Assembly: GCA_024500155.1 (NCBI GenBank)
Contig: CM044877.1
Span: 79,530,501-79,594,500 of the forward strand
Direction of reading: 5' to 3'
Length of the DNA: 64,000 nt
DNA from: Chenopodium formosanum
Taxonomy: Eukaryota > Streptophyta > Magnoliopsida > Caryophyllales > Amaranthaceae
Below the pieces are notes generated by a model. It had not been told where the DNA came from. It worked only from the letters and a program-made list of their open reading frames with translations, and did no database searches. The position numbers were made by a program, and so were the translations under genes. Positions within the stretch are counted from its first letter, which is position 1. Each line of letters begins with the position of its first letter. This document shows, in pieces, positions 20,891-32,509 of the stretch.

Positions 20891-22360
20891 CTATGCTACA
20901 CGGTCTTTAAAAACATGTTTGGTTACTCGATAATTCATTTTACCCACGCTAAATTCTTTTTTACTAAAATAAAAAAATAGCAAATTTTAAATATATTATC
21001 TTCAACCTTAAATCATCTTTGACATTAAAATTGAACTTGCTCTTGACCTTCAACTTATATCATCTTCATCCTTAAAACATTCCATCTTCAACAAAAAATT
21101 AATCACCCTTAAATTAAACATTCCAACTTCAACAAAAAATGCAGTATATAAACCTTATTTAAATTAATTGTAGAAATTTTAAATTCCTCTTTAACTTATA
21201 TCATCTTCATCCAAAAATCTTCACGTTCAACCTTAAAATTACGATTTTGCATTAACTTATTATCAGGTGTATGATTTAAAGATTAATAAGCCATCATCGA
21301 ATGTTTAGAATTTATTTTCTGATTTTATATTATCTTATAATTTTGAAAGTAGTCACATGATTTTATGTTTAACTTTGATTATCAGTCATATAAATTTGTG
21401 AATGATCATCCACAATTGTTGAATGTTGAATCTATGGGCATTATTTTAGGTTGAAGACGAAGAAAAAAAATATAAAAAATAAAATATAACTAAAAATGGT
21501 GTTTAGTTCCATGATTTTAGGTAATATTTCCATTAATTTTTAATTGGGAGAGAGTTAATTGGGGACTTATGTTTTCTGACAAACGTTAATTGGGGACTAG
21601 GGAGAGTGTTATTTTATTTTATTTTTATTTATTTTTTTAAACAAAGGTCGTTATCTTTTTCTTTTTTTTTTTAACAGAGGTCGTTATCTCTTTTTTTTTT
21701 TTGTGAGGAAAACAGAGATGTTGTTATTTGGGCAGAGAATATATGTTAAAATATTTTCGCGTACTTAATTGTTTCAATTATGTTAATGAATAACTATAAA
21801 AGCAGAATATAAAGGGATATTATTACTAAATAATATCATTGATTAATTGATATTATTTCACCATCATTTCCCTTAATAAAAAAAATCGGCAAAATGTTCA
21901 AAGATGCTATAGCATTTATTTTGTTTATACGGAGTATATTATTCCTAGTTAAAATATTAGGCGTTATATGTGTTGCTCATGGTGTGGTAGTGTAATAAGC
22001 GGTTCGAAACCTCTAGACAATTTATAGTTACTAGGGTCGAATATGTTAATCGTATGTTTTATTATTTTTTATTACTACGATATTATTAATTTATTTTTGT
22101 AAATATAATAGTGGAAGTTATTGAATTTTCTTAGTGAAAGTTATAAAATAGGAAACTATGATGGATTTTTTTTTTTTTAGTAAAGTTAACCGAATTTGAG
22201 GATTGATAGTTTGAAGTGATGGGGTTAAGTGTTGCAAAAATGACTCTACAATTATATATTAGACTAGAGTGTACCCGTGCAATATGCACGGGATATATAT
22301 TATATTAGAGAAATATTAAATATATAATATATTTAAAATATAGAAAGTTGATTTTGATGT
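20891..22360. other. AT-rich intergenic DNA, no gene seen
   Basis: Many T and A runs and no supported open frame. It contains a possible RNA polymerase III B-box-like GGTTCGAAACC at 22003-22013 and a palindromic GTACCCGTGCAATATGCACGG at 22272-22292. Confidence 0.5.
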
Positions 22361-22762
22361 TAACTTAGACCTTATTCTTTTGAGCTGTTATTGTTTGTTG
22401 TGTACTTGTGGTTTGATTTGCTCTGTTGAAGCCTGCTTAGCTATGCCACTAGGTATTAGTAATACGCGAACACTCGTTCTGGCTTGCTGACATTTCTCTT
22501 CTCTGTTGAAATCTGAGGTTCTTTGCTCTACTTAAAAGAACATGGTCTTACTCTTACCGGTGGCCACGCAATGTGGCCAGCTATTATGGGATTTAGTTTG
22601 TCAAAGTTATAGAAGTTACTCGTTCAGTATTATAAGGGTTACTCGGTTAGTGACATAAGGGTTGTTCTATCAATGCTCTAGGAGTTACTTTGATATTTTG
22701 CAAGCATTTATTCGGCGAGGCCAGTCACGCAAAAAGCGTGTTGTACATTAATACCAAAAAAG

Positions 22763-22799
<37 letters not shown>
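22360..22799 (+). mobile_element. putative poly(A)-tailed retroposon 3' end
   Basis: A 400-bp segment of mixed composition, unlike its AT-rich surroundings, ends cattaataccaaaaaag followed by about 40 A (22758-22799). This is how LINE-derived sequences end. No reverse transcriptase is present and target duplications were not found. Confidence 0.35.
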
Positions 22800-22801
<2 letters not shown>

Positions 22802-23439
22802 GGTAGGTGTATTTATTGTTTTTTTTTTTAAAAAAAATATATATAAAAATATATAAAAAAAAATTGAAATAAATAAATAAAGTATGGGATAAGAGTGGGT
22901 AATTATTTTTTATTTTTTTTCAAAAAAAAAACCCTTCAAATGCATGAGAGTTTAGCATTGGGGTTTTGGAGGCTTCACATTAAAAGTGACTCTGCAATAA
23001 ATAAAGTATGGGATGAGAGTGTACCGTGCTAATGCACAGGATATATGTAGTATATATATTGAAGAGAAAAAAATTGTATAAGTGATAGTTATTAAAGGGT
23101 GGCTATTGATTTTTATTTTTTATTTTTTTTTTAAAGAAAAAATAGAGGGCTAGATTTTAATTGAGTGATATGGGTAGTTATGAATAAAAATGGTGGTTAT
23201 TGGCTATTTTTTTTTTAAAAAAAAAATAATAAAAAAAATAGAAGGGCTAGAATTGCAAGGATGAGAATTTGGAGTGATGTGAATGAAAGTTGGAAAAATA
23301 ACTCTACAATTATAATATAGATTTATTTTCATTTTTCTTTTCATTTTAAAAAGAAGCTTCCCATTTTCATATGAATTAGTGAATTACTATATAGGGATAG
23401 CTTTCTAAATTCTAATCTACATTACAGCCGTCTCAATTA

Positions 23440-24360
23440 AGTATTAAAGATTGAAGACCAGTTAAAAATAGTTGAAGTTTATTACAATCAATAGGCAACC
23501 CCAGTTAGGTATTAAAGAGTCCAATATAAAATAGTTGAAGGTTGTTAAAATCAAATTAGGTAGTCTCAACTAAGTATTATAGAGTCCTAATAAGAATATT
23601 TGAAGGTTGTTAAAATCAAATTAGGAAGTCCCAACTAAGTATTGTAGAATCCTAATAAGAATATTTGAAGGTTATTCAAATCAAATTAGGCAGTCCCAAT
23701 TAACTATTATAGAGTCTAATAAAAAAATTAGTTGAAGGTTATTACAATTAAATTAGGCAGTCCCAACTAAGTATTATTATAGAGTCCTAATAAGAATATT
23801 TGTAGGTTCTTAAAATCAAATTAGGCAGTCTCAATTAAATATTATAGAGTCTATTAAAAAAAAAGTTGAAGATTATTACAATCAAATTAGACAGTTCCAT
23901 CTAAGTATTGTTGTAGAGTCCTCATAGGAATATTTGAAGGTTCTTAAAATCAAATTAGGTAGTCCCAATTAAATATTATAAAGTCTAATAAAAAATTAGT
24001 TGAAGGTTGTTAACATCAAATTTAGTAGTCCCAACTAAGTATTTTGGAGTCCTAATAAGAATATTTGAAGGAATGTAAAATCAAATTAGGCAGTCCCAAC
24101 TAGGTATTGTAGAGTCCTAATAAAAATATTTGAAGGTTATCAAAATCAAATTAAGCAGTCCTTATTAAGTATTATAGAGTCTAAAAAAAATTTGCGGGTT
24201 ATTATCATCAAATTAGGAGTCCCAACTAAGTATTATTGTAGAGTTCTAATAAGAATATTTGAAGGTTCTTAAAATCAAATTAGGGAGTCCGAACTAATAA
24301 AGCATTATAGAGTGCCATCAACAAAGACTATTTGAAACATATATCAAATTAGGTAGTCCC
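23440..24360. repeat. minisatellite, about 65-70-bp unit, about 13 copies
   Basis: The phrase tcaaattagg recurs at 23551, 23616 and 23681 and then at slightly longer spacings. Each unit reads approximately cccaactaagtattatagag, tcctaataagaatatttgaag, gttnttaaaa. Two variants alternate in places (taagaatatttgaagg and aaaaattagttgaagg). Non-coding. Confidence 0.85.
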
Positions 24361-25150
24361 TATTAAAGTATTAGCTAGGTACTCCCTCTATTTTTTTTTA
24401 ATTATTTTTTTATTTATCTTTTATATTATGATTTACTATATTCATATATAAAATGAAGTAATAAATGGAAAATGGGTTTCTATACAATTTTACTTGTTAA
24501 GAAAGAGCGAGAAAGTTATTTATAAACATTGGTGTTATTATATATAGAGGTTTGTAATTTGTATGGGCTACGTGCCTACGTGGTGACGTAATTAAGGAGT
24601 GATAAAAGTGATTTTTTTTTAAAAAAAAAATTGCCATAAAATATTTTTTTTACTATAAAAGGAATAAATGGTAAGTGGGAAGTATGTCATTGTTGGTAAT
24701 AAATTAATAAGAACAATCGAACACGATCATATCCACCATTGTATTTAACAATTAATTTAATTTAACAAGGGTGTCATTGTTGGAAAATGACAAAAATGCA
24801 ATTTAAGATCAAACCCTCTTAATTTTCATCATACCTTATCAAGGTAGGGATACCCACCCATGATATAGGACCACCCATCAAAAAAAAAAAAAAATCACTT
24901 TTTAACATTTATGATGGTTTAAATAGAAGTAGATACACATAAATGGATTAATACCAAATGTACATTTACTATATGAATAATGTTCTTTAATCTTAGGCAA
25001 AATTGTTCGTAACACCTTGAAGTATGGCTGAGGTGCACTGTGCAACATAAACTTTTCATAGTAGCCAAAACACCACCAACTATGATGTACGGTGCGATGC
25101 GTGCTTTAAATGAAAAATTCTGGCCACTTGTTCTTTAACATGACTATATA
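24361..25150. other. AT-rich intergenic DNA, no gene seen
   Basis: No supported open frame or RNA gene. Contains short T and A runs (24610-24650, 24880-24895) only. Confidence 0.5.
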
Positions 25151-25514
25151 AAACTTAGGTAGGGTATGTTCAATTCACCTAAATTTTACTTATCTAAACT
25201 TAAGGTGTGTTATATATTCACTTGATTTTTACTGATCTGAACTTATCCGAACTTATCTGAACTTATTAGACCTTATTACAACTTATTTTAGTTGTAATTT
25301 GTACTTGGGTAACCCTTATTAGATCTTATTAAACCTGAATTGAACTTATCTGAACTTAACTGAACTTATTATGCTTGAAATAAGTGAAAATAAGGTGAAC
25401 TGACCCTTAACTAGACCTAAATTGAACATATATGAATTTATTAAAACTTATTTTAGTTGTAACTTGATCTAAACTTATCTGAACTTATTTTTCTTGAACT
25501 AAACTTATTTTTCC
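25150..25514. repeat. AACTTATCTG-type low-complexity repeat, left flank of C2
   Basis: Degenerate decamers of the form gaacttatct/aacttattag from 25190 on. 25379-25513 is nearly identical to 26729-26872, on the other side of C2. Confidence 0.8.
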
Positions 25515-26728
25515 CACTAGTAGAATAAACGTAATGGGAAGCGGTTCAAACCCCCCAATGGCAAGCGGTTTTGAACCGCTCGCGCTTGGGGGGCTTGCCA
25601 TTGTCAATTTAAATGGCAAGTGGTTCAAACCGCTTGCCATTTGAAGAAAAAGGGCAGCGGTTTTGGCGCCAAACCGCTGCCCATTAGGGCTATAAAAAAA
25701 AATTGGTTTTTTCCAAATGAAATTGATACAGAAACAAAATTAATATAAAAACAACAATATTTTTATTAATTAATTGATGCAAGTATTACATTTTCATAAA
25801 AAATATACATAAATATATTTTAAAAAACTAATACAACTAATTAAATTATTACAACAAGTTATCTAAAAAAAAAAAAAGAAAGCTTGTTCCACCACCAGCA
25901 CCACCACCGTCCACAAGCAACACCACCACTATCCACACGTACCACCACCATCCACTCGCACCACGCACCAGCACCAGACCACGCACCAGCACGATCACCA
26001 TCCACCAAATCCCAGCCTACTTCGCCCACCAAGACCCCCATAACGACCCCCACCAACACCAAATCGGCGGCCTAAAAAAAAAACAATTCAACCACCAAAT
26101 CACCATAAAATTAAAAAAAATAAAAAATAAAAACTTTAGAAAAAACAAAAAAAAAATTAAAAAAAGGGAACATACCATGAATTCCACCAAAACCTTGAAA
26201 ATTGGCTTGAAATTTGGGTTTTAAGGATCAAATTCGACCATGAAAACTCTAGATCTAGAGTTTTTATGGTCGAATTTGATCTAAAAAACTCGAAAACCCA
26301 CACGCATCACCACCGGACTTCAAGGGTCGTCGTGGTCCGTCGTGCACCACCACCGGACGACTTCAAAGAGAAAGAATTGAGGGAGGGGAGGAGAGTGAGC
26401 GTGAGAAAAATTGACGTAAGGGAGATTGAGAGGTAAAGCCGTGAGAGTAAGGGGAGGAGGGGAGGAGAGAGAGAGTTCCGTGAGAGGTAAGGGGAGGAGA
26501 GAGAGCGTGAAACTTAAGGGGTAAGGGGAGGAGAGAGAATATATAGCTGGGCTTTTTTTTTAGGGTTTCTCTAACAAATGGCAAGCGGTTCACGGTTTAA
26601 ACCGCTTGTCATTAACATTTTGGCAAGCGGTTCACCTCAAACCGCTTGCCATTTGTTTATTTCAGGTTTTTATTTTAAAATCAGGTAAATGGCAAGCGGA
26701 TTTATCAAACCGCTTGCCATTTGGGGCT
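25515..26728. mobile_element. CACTA-type element C2, right terminus missing
   Basis: Left end CACTAGTAGAATAAACG. Sub-terminal palindromes based on AATGGCAAGCGGTTT and AAACCGCTTGCCATT are dense at 25530-25690 and recur at 26577-26722. The interior is A-rich (26060-26170), with purine-rich leader-like DNA at 26370-26540 and a CCACCA-rich tract at 25890-26060. No transposase and no credible gene. The CTAGTG right end is absent; the element instead runs into a second copy of its left flank at 26729. Confidence 0.65.
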
Positions 26729-26872
26729 TCCAAATAAGTGAAAATAAGGTGAACTGAACAAACCCTTAACTAGACCTAAATTGAACATATATGAATTTAT
26801 TAAAACTTATTTTAGTTGTAACTTGATCTAAACTTATCTGAACTTATTTTTCTTGAACTAAACTTATTTTTC
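26729..26872. repeat. direct duplicate of the C2 left flank
   Basis: Starts aataagtgaaaataaggtga and ends aactaaacttatttttcc, as in 25379-25513, with a small insertion (acaaa, near 26757). In the left copy C2 follows directly after ttttcc. In the right copy normal flank (taaacgc) follows. Confidence 0.85.
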
Positions 26873-27268
26873 CTAAACGCAATTATTTCAACTTATTTTT
26901 CCTAAACTGAACTTATCCAAACTTAATTGAACTTATCTACACTTAGGCCTTGTTCATTTCTCCTTATTTTTAATGAACTGAAATTATTTTTACTGAACTG
27001 AGATTATATTCGTTGAACATAAATATTTTTATTGATAAAATTAATTTTGCAGAATTAAAATTATTTTACTGATTCTCTATTATATTGAACTTATCTACCA
27101 CTTGAATGTAATTCTAGCAACATTGCAATATTTTAATAAACATTTTTTTTTTTGGCAAAGATAAGAATCACCACTTGAATGTAATTTTTTTTTTAATGTT
27201 CTTTACACCTCAAAATTACAGAAATGTCATTACTAAAAGATTGTTTTATATGGTTATATCAAAACTAA

Positions 27269-27435
27269 GGGCTTGTTCTCATACGTTGAAATTCAGTTCA
27301 GTTCAGTTCAGTTCAGTTCAGCTCCTAATTTCCTTCTCTTATAAAATATTCATTCAAGTTCAGTTCATTTCAGCTCAGCTCAGTTTAGTTCAGCTCAGTT
27401 CAGTTCAGCTCAGTTCAGTCAATAAGAACAGGCCC
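27269..27435. mobile_element. Tourist-like MITE, 167 bp, filled with TTCAG pentamers
   Basis: Ends GGGCTTGTTCT and AGAACAGGCCC are inverted, flanked on both sides by TAA (27266-27268, 27436-27438). This would fit PIF/Harbinger. The interior is mostly (TTCAG)n and (CTCAG)n. Relatives lie at 27462-27703 and 43998-44172. Confidence 0.6.
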
Positions 27436-27461
27436 TAATAAAGGGCTGATATTGGTTCTTA

Positions 27462-27703
27462 GGGCATGTTTACAGTTACTAAACCGAGCTGAAATGAAAT
27501 GAACTGAACTGCTGAAATGAATATTTTATGAGAGAGGGAAATTAGGAGCTGAGCTGAACTAAATTGAATTGAACTGAACTGAACTGATTGGAGCTGAACT
27601 GAACTGAACTAAGATGAAATGAATATGTTATGAGAGAGAGAAATTAGGAGATGAGCTGAACTAAACTGAATTGAACTGAAATTAAGTAAATGTGAATAGG
27701 CCC
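27462..27703. mobile_element. second copy of the TTCAG MITE family, opposite orientation, 242 bp
   Basis: Left GGGCATGTTTACA and right TGTGAATAGGCCC are inverted. The interior is (GAACT)n, the complement of the 27269 copy, including the shared non-repetitive piece aaattaggagctgagctgaa. Flanks are tta and taa, so target duplication is not clean. Confidence 0.5.
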
Positions 27704-27797
27704 TAAAATTTAGTATATATCCTTCATGGTGCGTTGAAAAAATTAAATCCAGAGTGGCTCTCTAAAAACTCAAGAAAAAACTTCCCTTTATATTGTA

Positions 27798-28079
27798 CTC
27801 CCTCCGTTTTTAAATACTTGCTCCATTTCTCCATGCGCGGAGTTTTAGGAGAAATTGGAGAAAGTAAAAAATATAGAGGTAGTGGGGTAGTTGAGAAAAT
27901 AAAAATTTGTAAAAAGCAAAAATAGTGGAAGAATATGAGGAGATAGAGTATTATGTTGGGTCCACTAAATGTGAGAAATGAATTAAATATTGTAAAAGTT
28001 TTTCATAAAAGGAAATGGAGCAAGTATTTAAAAACGGCCGGAAAAGGAAAGTGGAGCAAGTATTTAAAAATGGAGAGAG
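27798..28079. mobile_element. Stowaway-like MITE, 282 bp
   Basis: Inverted ends CTCCCTCCGTTTTTAAATAC and its complement (gtatttaaaaatggagagag) are flanked by TA on each side (27796-27797, 28080-28081). This matches the Tc1/mariner-derived Stowaway pattern. There is an extra internal copy of the end motif at about 28015-28040. Confidence 0.7.
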
Positions 28080-28144
28080 TATTAGATATTTTTAAAATTT
28101 ATATGTTAAAACTACAAATATGGCAAGAAATAACATTTTCAATA

Positions 28145-28840
28145 CGGTTTTTTCACCAAATGTCCTTGAACTTTTCAAAAATTCACCAAATACCCTCAAG
28201 TTTTTCAAAATTCACCAAATGCCACTGACGTTTGTTAATATTCACAATGTGACCTCTAGCGTCAAAGTTCCGTTAGCAATAAACTTTAATCACCAAATGC
28301 CCTATCTTTGTTAATTAATTCCACAAAATACCTTTATTTTTAATTGGAAGTACAATGTCTAGTTTGAAAGTTAAGTAAACAAGCCGTTAGTTTTGATTTT
28401 CACCCTTTTTTTTGCATAAATGCTCGATACATAGAATCTCTCTTATTTGCTTAACCACAAATTTTTAACACCATCAATCTAAATAATCCTCCTCAATGTA
28501 TGAGAACTTTTGTGTAAGAGTTGCAAACAAATCTTGTTGTAGTAGGAGAAAATTTGCAGTAAGATCGAACTTCTGAGCCTGCTAACTAGTCCGCGGACAT
28601 GCCCAGACTAGACGTTGTACACTTGTACTTCCAAAAATAAGGGTATTTTGTGTAATTATTTAACAAAGTTAGGGCATTTGGTGAATTAAATTTTATTGCT
28701 AGCGGAACTTTAACGTCAGGAGTATTTTGAGGTCACGGTGTGAATATTAACAAACGTCAGTGGCATTTGATGAATTTTGAAAAACTTGAGTGTATTTGGT
28801 GAATTTTTGAAAAGTTCAAGGGCATTTGGTGAAAAAACCG
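28145..28840. mobile_element. Mutator-type non-autonomous element, 696 bp, with 9-bp target duplication
   Basis: Inverted ends CGGTTTTTTCACCAAATG extend for about 220 bp on each side. They carry repeated caccaaatgcc phrases. Perfect 9-bp direct repeats TTTTCAATA flank it at 28136-28144 and 28841-28849. Long inverted repeats plus a 9-bp duplication define MULE-type elements. It has no coding sequence; short open frames in the ends are spurious. Confidence 0.85.
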
Positions 28841-28849
28841 TTTTCAATA

Positions 28850-29905
28850 TATTACTCCGTATAATCTGTTACAAATCATTTTTGGTATAGATAATTAATA
28901 TCACCATGTTAAGTAATATGTAAAATATTCTCTCTTTTTTTTTTCTTTCTTCCTTTTTTGGTTTGAATAAAATGTAAAATATTCTTTTTTGTATATTAGG
29001 AAAGATAATATTTCGTTTTTTGATGAAGAGAAAAAATAATATTTATTCCTTAGTCTTAGGCATTATGCATGCTACTGTATCCCTTATTGTTAGGCGACTT
29101 GCGACAGTTATGTAAGGCTTTTCTATATTTGATGTAAATTAAATAATATTAAACATATATTTTTTAAAAATATGTTAAAATATTTTAATAAATCATTTTT
29201 GGCAACGATGATAAAGATAGATTTAGTAAAAAATATCTCCATTATTCAAGGAAAAAAACTTCTCCGTTTGTATCATCTTTTTCCTTTTATTAATTTTTCT
29301 AAAAAAAAAACTATATTTTTGATTTAATTTAAAAAAAAATTAAAAAACCTGCATTGCATTGTCGTTTTTTCTAACCACTAATTAATTTCTTTTACTTGAG
29401 ATATTCAAAGCTCATCAATGGTGATACCAAAAAAAAAACAAAAAATCAAATTAAAACATCCCTTTAGATCACAAAACCATTATAACAACTAATTAATTTG
29501 ATACAATATCTTTATTTTTATTTTCAGTCATTTTCAATATAATATAATGCTCAAGCTTCAACATTCAACAATGGCGGATGATTACTTAATATTTCAGATG
29601 TCTGATCAAATTAAACTAAACATCATTCCAATTCTAATAATTAATCCCGAAAGATTTAATCCGTAATTTTTCAAACGAACTTTTAATACATAATTAAATT
29701 GATTACAAACTCTGAAATTTAAAAAAAAAAAAAAAATTGAAGCATAATTGTGATGATTAAATGTGTTTGAATTGATAATAAAGATTGGAGGTTGAAGATG
29801 AAACGCCCCATTAAATTAAATCAAAGATAAAGTGCGCCATTGAATATAAATGAAGCTATCAATATAGAGATGAAACTTTTAAAATGGTTATGAAACTGTA
29901 TAAAC
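28850..29905. other. AT-rich intergenic DNA, no gene seen
   Basis: Homopolymer-rich sequence without an open frame or RNA gene I can support. Confidence 0.5.

Positions 29906-29907
<2 letters not shown>

Positions 29908-29957
<50 letters not shown>
29908..29957. repeat. (TA)n microsatellite
   Basis: About 24 TA dinucleotides in a row, with one TG near the end. Confidence 0.95.
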
Positions 29958-29965
<8 letters not shown>

Positions 29966-30239
29966 TGGATGAATTTTATCAATTTTATAATTTATTTGGA
30001 TGGTTGTTTATAATATTATAATTTGGAAAAAAAATTTCCCTCTTAAAGTAAGAAAACAAACAACACTTTGCTGACTGGTCACTGACTGTTCCTGACTTAA
30101 ATGATGTGTAAATTAGATTTTATAATTTTTTTTAAAATTTAATATTTAAAGGCTAAGAATAACCAACAATAATAATAAACGGTTTAGATTTAATCTCTTA
30201 ACATAGTTGTCCGTAGTCGACGACTACGTTAGAAGCTTC

Positions 30240-31090
30240 GAATGATCAAAACCACCAACATTTAGTGTAAATTGACAACCATACCCTTAGTACGTCACCA
30301 CTATCTTCCCTCTTGCCACCAATCATTAACACCTTGACACCACCACCCCAATTGATGACTAACACCACCACCACACTGACCGACGACGACCACCACCACA
30401 ACCACCCTGACCGGCGTTGACCACCACCACCACCCTAACTAGCGACCCACCACATCCCCCTCAAAGATGACCCACCACCTTCCCTCTTTGGCAGAAAAGT
30501 GGTGGTTTTTTTTTCTGACAATTGTACCAACCGGAGCTTAAAACCGGTTACCGGGCACGATAACCAGTTTTGGGCTCCGGTTACCATGGAATCAGTTAAG
30601 GTGCATGGTAACCGGAGCCCAAAACCGGTTACCATGCGTGGTAACCGGAGCCCAAAACCGGTTACCATGCGTGGTAACCGGAGACCAAAACCGGTTATCG
30701 TGCATGGTAACCGGAGCCCAAAACCGGTTAGCGTGCGCGATAACCGGAGCCCAAAACCGGTTACCATTCACGGTTACCGATTTTGGGCTCCAGTTATCGC
30801 GCACGGCAACCGGTTTTGGGCTCTGGTTACCGCGGTTGCCTGAAATAAAAAATATATATATTGAACCACCACCTTTCCGCCGGCGAGGGAAGGTCTTGGG
30901 TCGTCATAGAGGAGGGTATGGTGGGTCGTCGTCTTGTCGATCAGGGTGGTGGTGGTCATCGCCAATCGGAAGGGGTTGTGGGTCGCCGGGAGGATAAGGG
31001 GTGGTGAAGTAATAAGGGTATGATTGTCCATTCACATCGAATGTTGGCGGTGGTGATCATTTTTGTTGGCGGTGTTTAGCAATTCACTTT
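30240..31090. mobile_element. foldback-like element with a 33-bp internal repeat
   Basis: The two sides are inverted copies: TGATCAaaaccaccaacatt followed by gacaaccatacccttagtacgtcacc at 30243-30300, against the reverse complement of 30990-31060 (TGATCAccaccgccaacatt...gacaatcatacccttattacttcacc). Both arms are CCACC-rich on the left and GGTGG-rich on the right. The centre, 30530-30840, is an array of 33-bp units. The outer boundaries and any target duplication are unclear. Confidence 0.6.
30530..30840. repeat. 33-bp GC-rich tandem array with an inversion
   Basis: The unit is approximately ggtaaccggagcccaaaacc, ggttaccatgcgt. Six to seven units run in one orientation from 30600 to 30770 and two or three are inverted on the sides, so the array can fold. 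Because 33 is a multiple of three, all frames stay open and give 11-residue repeats (for example VTGFGLRLPRM). These are shadows of the repeat, not evidence of a protein. Confidence 0.8.
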
Positions 31091-31199
31091 TCTAATCCCC
31101 ATCAACTACTACTACTACTACACCGACATCACCAATAAACAAACCCAAACTTAGCAAGCCCAAATCAAAATAGCCCACAAGCATGCTCCTTTAACCGTG

Positions 31200-31724
31200 A
31201 AAGACGGATATTATCAATGGGCCCAAGCTGTAGCAAACCGACTTAAGCAAGAAGACTGCAACACACTCGCCCGATCGGGCATTGGGCCGCCCGATTGGGC
31301 CCGCCATTTTATGCCCAGCAGACCTGATGTGATATTATATGGGCATCTTCCTTGGACGTTCTTGTTTACTCTTGGACCTTTATTGTTTGTCATATGTTTT
31401 GTGGCCTCATTACTTGGTCCGTAATAGTAGCTTATAATTGGACTTCTTTACTAATTGAGCTCTAAATCACCGAATTAAATTCCTTTAACTCAATCTTGGG
31501 ATTTAAATATACGATCATAAAATATGATTAAACTCCAATATCTTCGTAGTGGCTCAATAAGCTCGGGAATCGTCATAAATCTGCAAATTCCTACAAATAT
31601 ATACCAACTCTACAAAAACACTAGAAAACATATATTAGTAATAAAAATAGCTCCGTAGAGCTCAAATAAGCACAAATATGACCGTGGGACGGGGAATAAA
31701 AATATATATAAAATTAACTCATCA
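31200..31724 (-). mobile_element. R-related LTR fragment R3
   Basis: Minus-strand start TGATGAGTTAATTTTATATA at 31724. The following part (tagaaaacatatattagtaata, ccgtgggacggggaataaa) is a diverged version of 400-520 and 19050-19165. The GC-rich words cgcccgatcgggc and cgcccgattgggc at 31268-31300 correspond to the R array. The distal part is not delimited. Confidence 0.55.
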
Positions 31725-31865
31725 GTAAACCTTAAATTTGACCAAACAGAATTTTGTGAAAAAATAAAATAAAATTGAAGCCCTAATCTCACAAAGAAAT
31801 TAACTTGCGGGAAAAAAATTGAAGAACAAACCAAGATCGAAAAAAATTCTCTAGAAATTAGAAAG

Positions 31866-32017
31866 GCTTTGATACCATGTTAAAGTGGAGAAAGATGTGG
31901 AGAAAACGGCTTAGCCTTGCATTGATTATAAGACAAGATATATACAAAGTACAAAAAGAAACCTAACAAGACTAAAACTCCTAACAAAATAGACTTAACA
32001 TAAATACAATATTAACA
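31866..32017 (-). mobile_element. Copia 5' LTR (140 bp) with primer binding site
   Basis: The LTR is 31878-32017, with TGTTAA...TTAACA inverted ends. Immediately downstream on the minus strand is TGGTATCAAAGC (31877-31866), the primer site for initiator tRNA-Met that is standard in plant Ty1/Copia. About 140 bp of internal leader follows before the R3 LTR interrupts at 31724. gag and pol are absent, so this is a truncated element. Confidence 0.7.
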
Positions 32018-32458
32018 AATATAAAACCAAATCGACAATGAAAGTAATTTACACTTTTTTGTTGTTTTTGAGAAATTTCAGCTTAAAATATTGAAGTTTC
32101 TTACATTTTCTTTGAAATCTAAGTGTCTAATCCACATTAATGTAGTTTTATCCAAATTTCTACGAGTATAGTGTTCCCTTTCAAGTTTCAACTAACCGTA
32201 GTACTTTAGGAGAGGATCGTTTACCACATTTTGCACCCAAAAAATATCAAATAGAGCTTATCTTTTATCTTAAAAATTTTTGCATTTAACCACCTTTTAA
32301 ATCTCATTTTTTGGCAAATAACCACCTTTTAAAAAAATGTTGCAGGTGACCACCTATTTTAAAAAAAATGTTGCAGCTTCACACCTTACGCCGGAAAGTG
32401 ACTATTTGACTTAAAACTCCGGTGTTGACTATTTGACTTAAAAAATGTTGCAGCTTCA

Positions 32459-32461
<3 letters not shown>

Positions 32462-32508
<47 letters not shown>
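32462..32508 (+). repeat. (CT)n microsatellite in the presumed MULE transposase leader
   Basis: About 23 CT units just inside the left inverted repeat and 38 bp before the first ATG (32546). Confidence 0.95.

Positions 32509-32509
<1 letters not shown>

Noticed and set aside
23440..24360. A CRISPR-like array
   Set aside because: Plant nuclear context; repeats of 65-70 bp vary throughout, with no constant repeat/unique spacer structure and no cas genes.
26363..26593. Ser/Pro/Leu-rich open frame on the minus strand in C2
   Set aside because: Translation of a GGAGAGA-type purine-rich tract.
30435..30997. Overlapping long open frames of 70-130 codons on both strands with 11-residue repeats
   Set aside because: Explained by the 33-bp tandem repeat; the frames exist on both strands, have low-complexity content and no domain.
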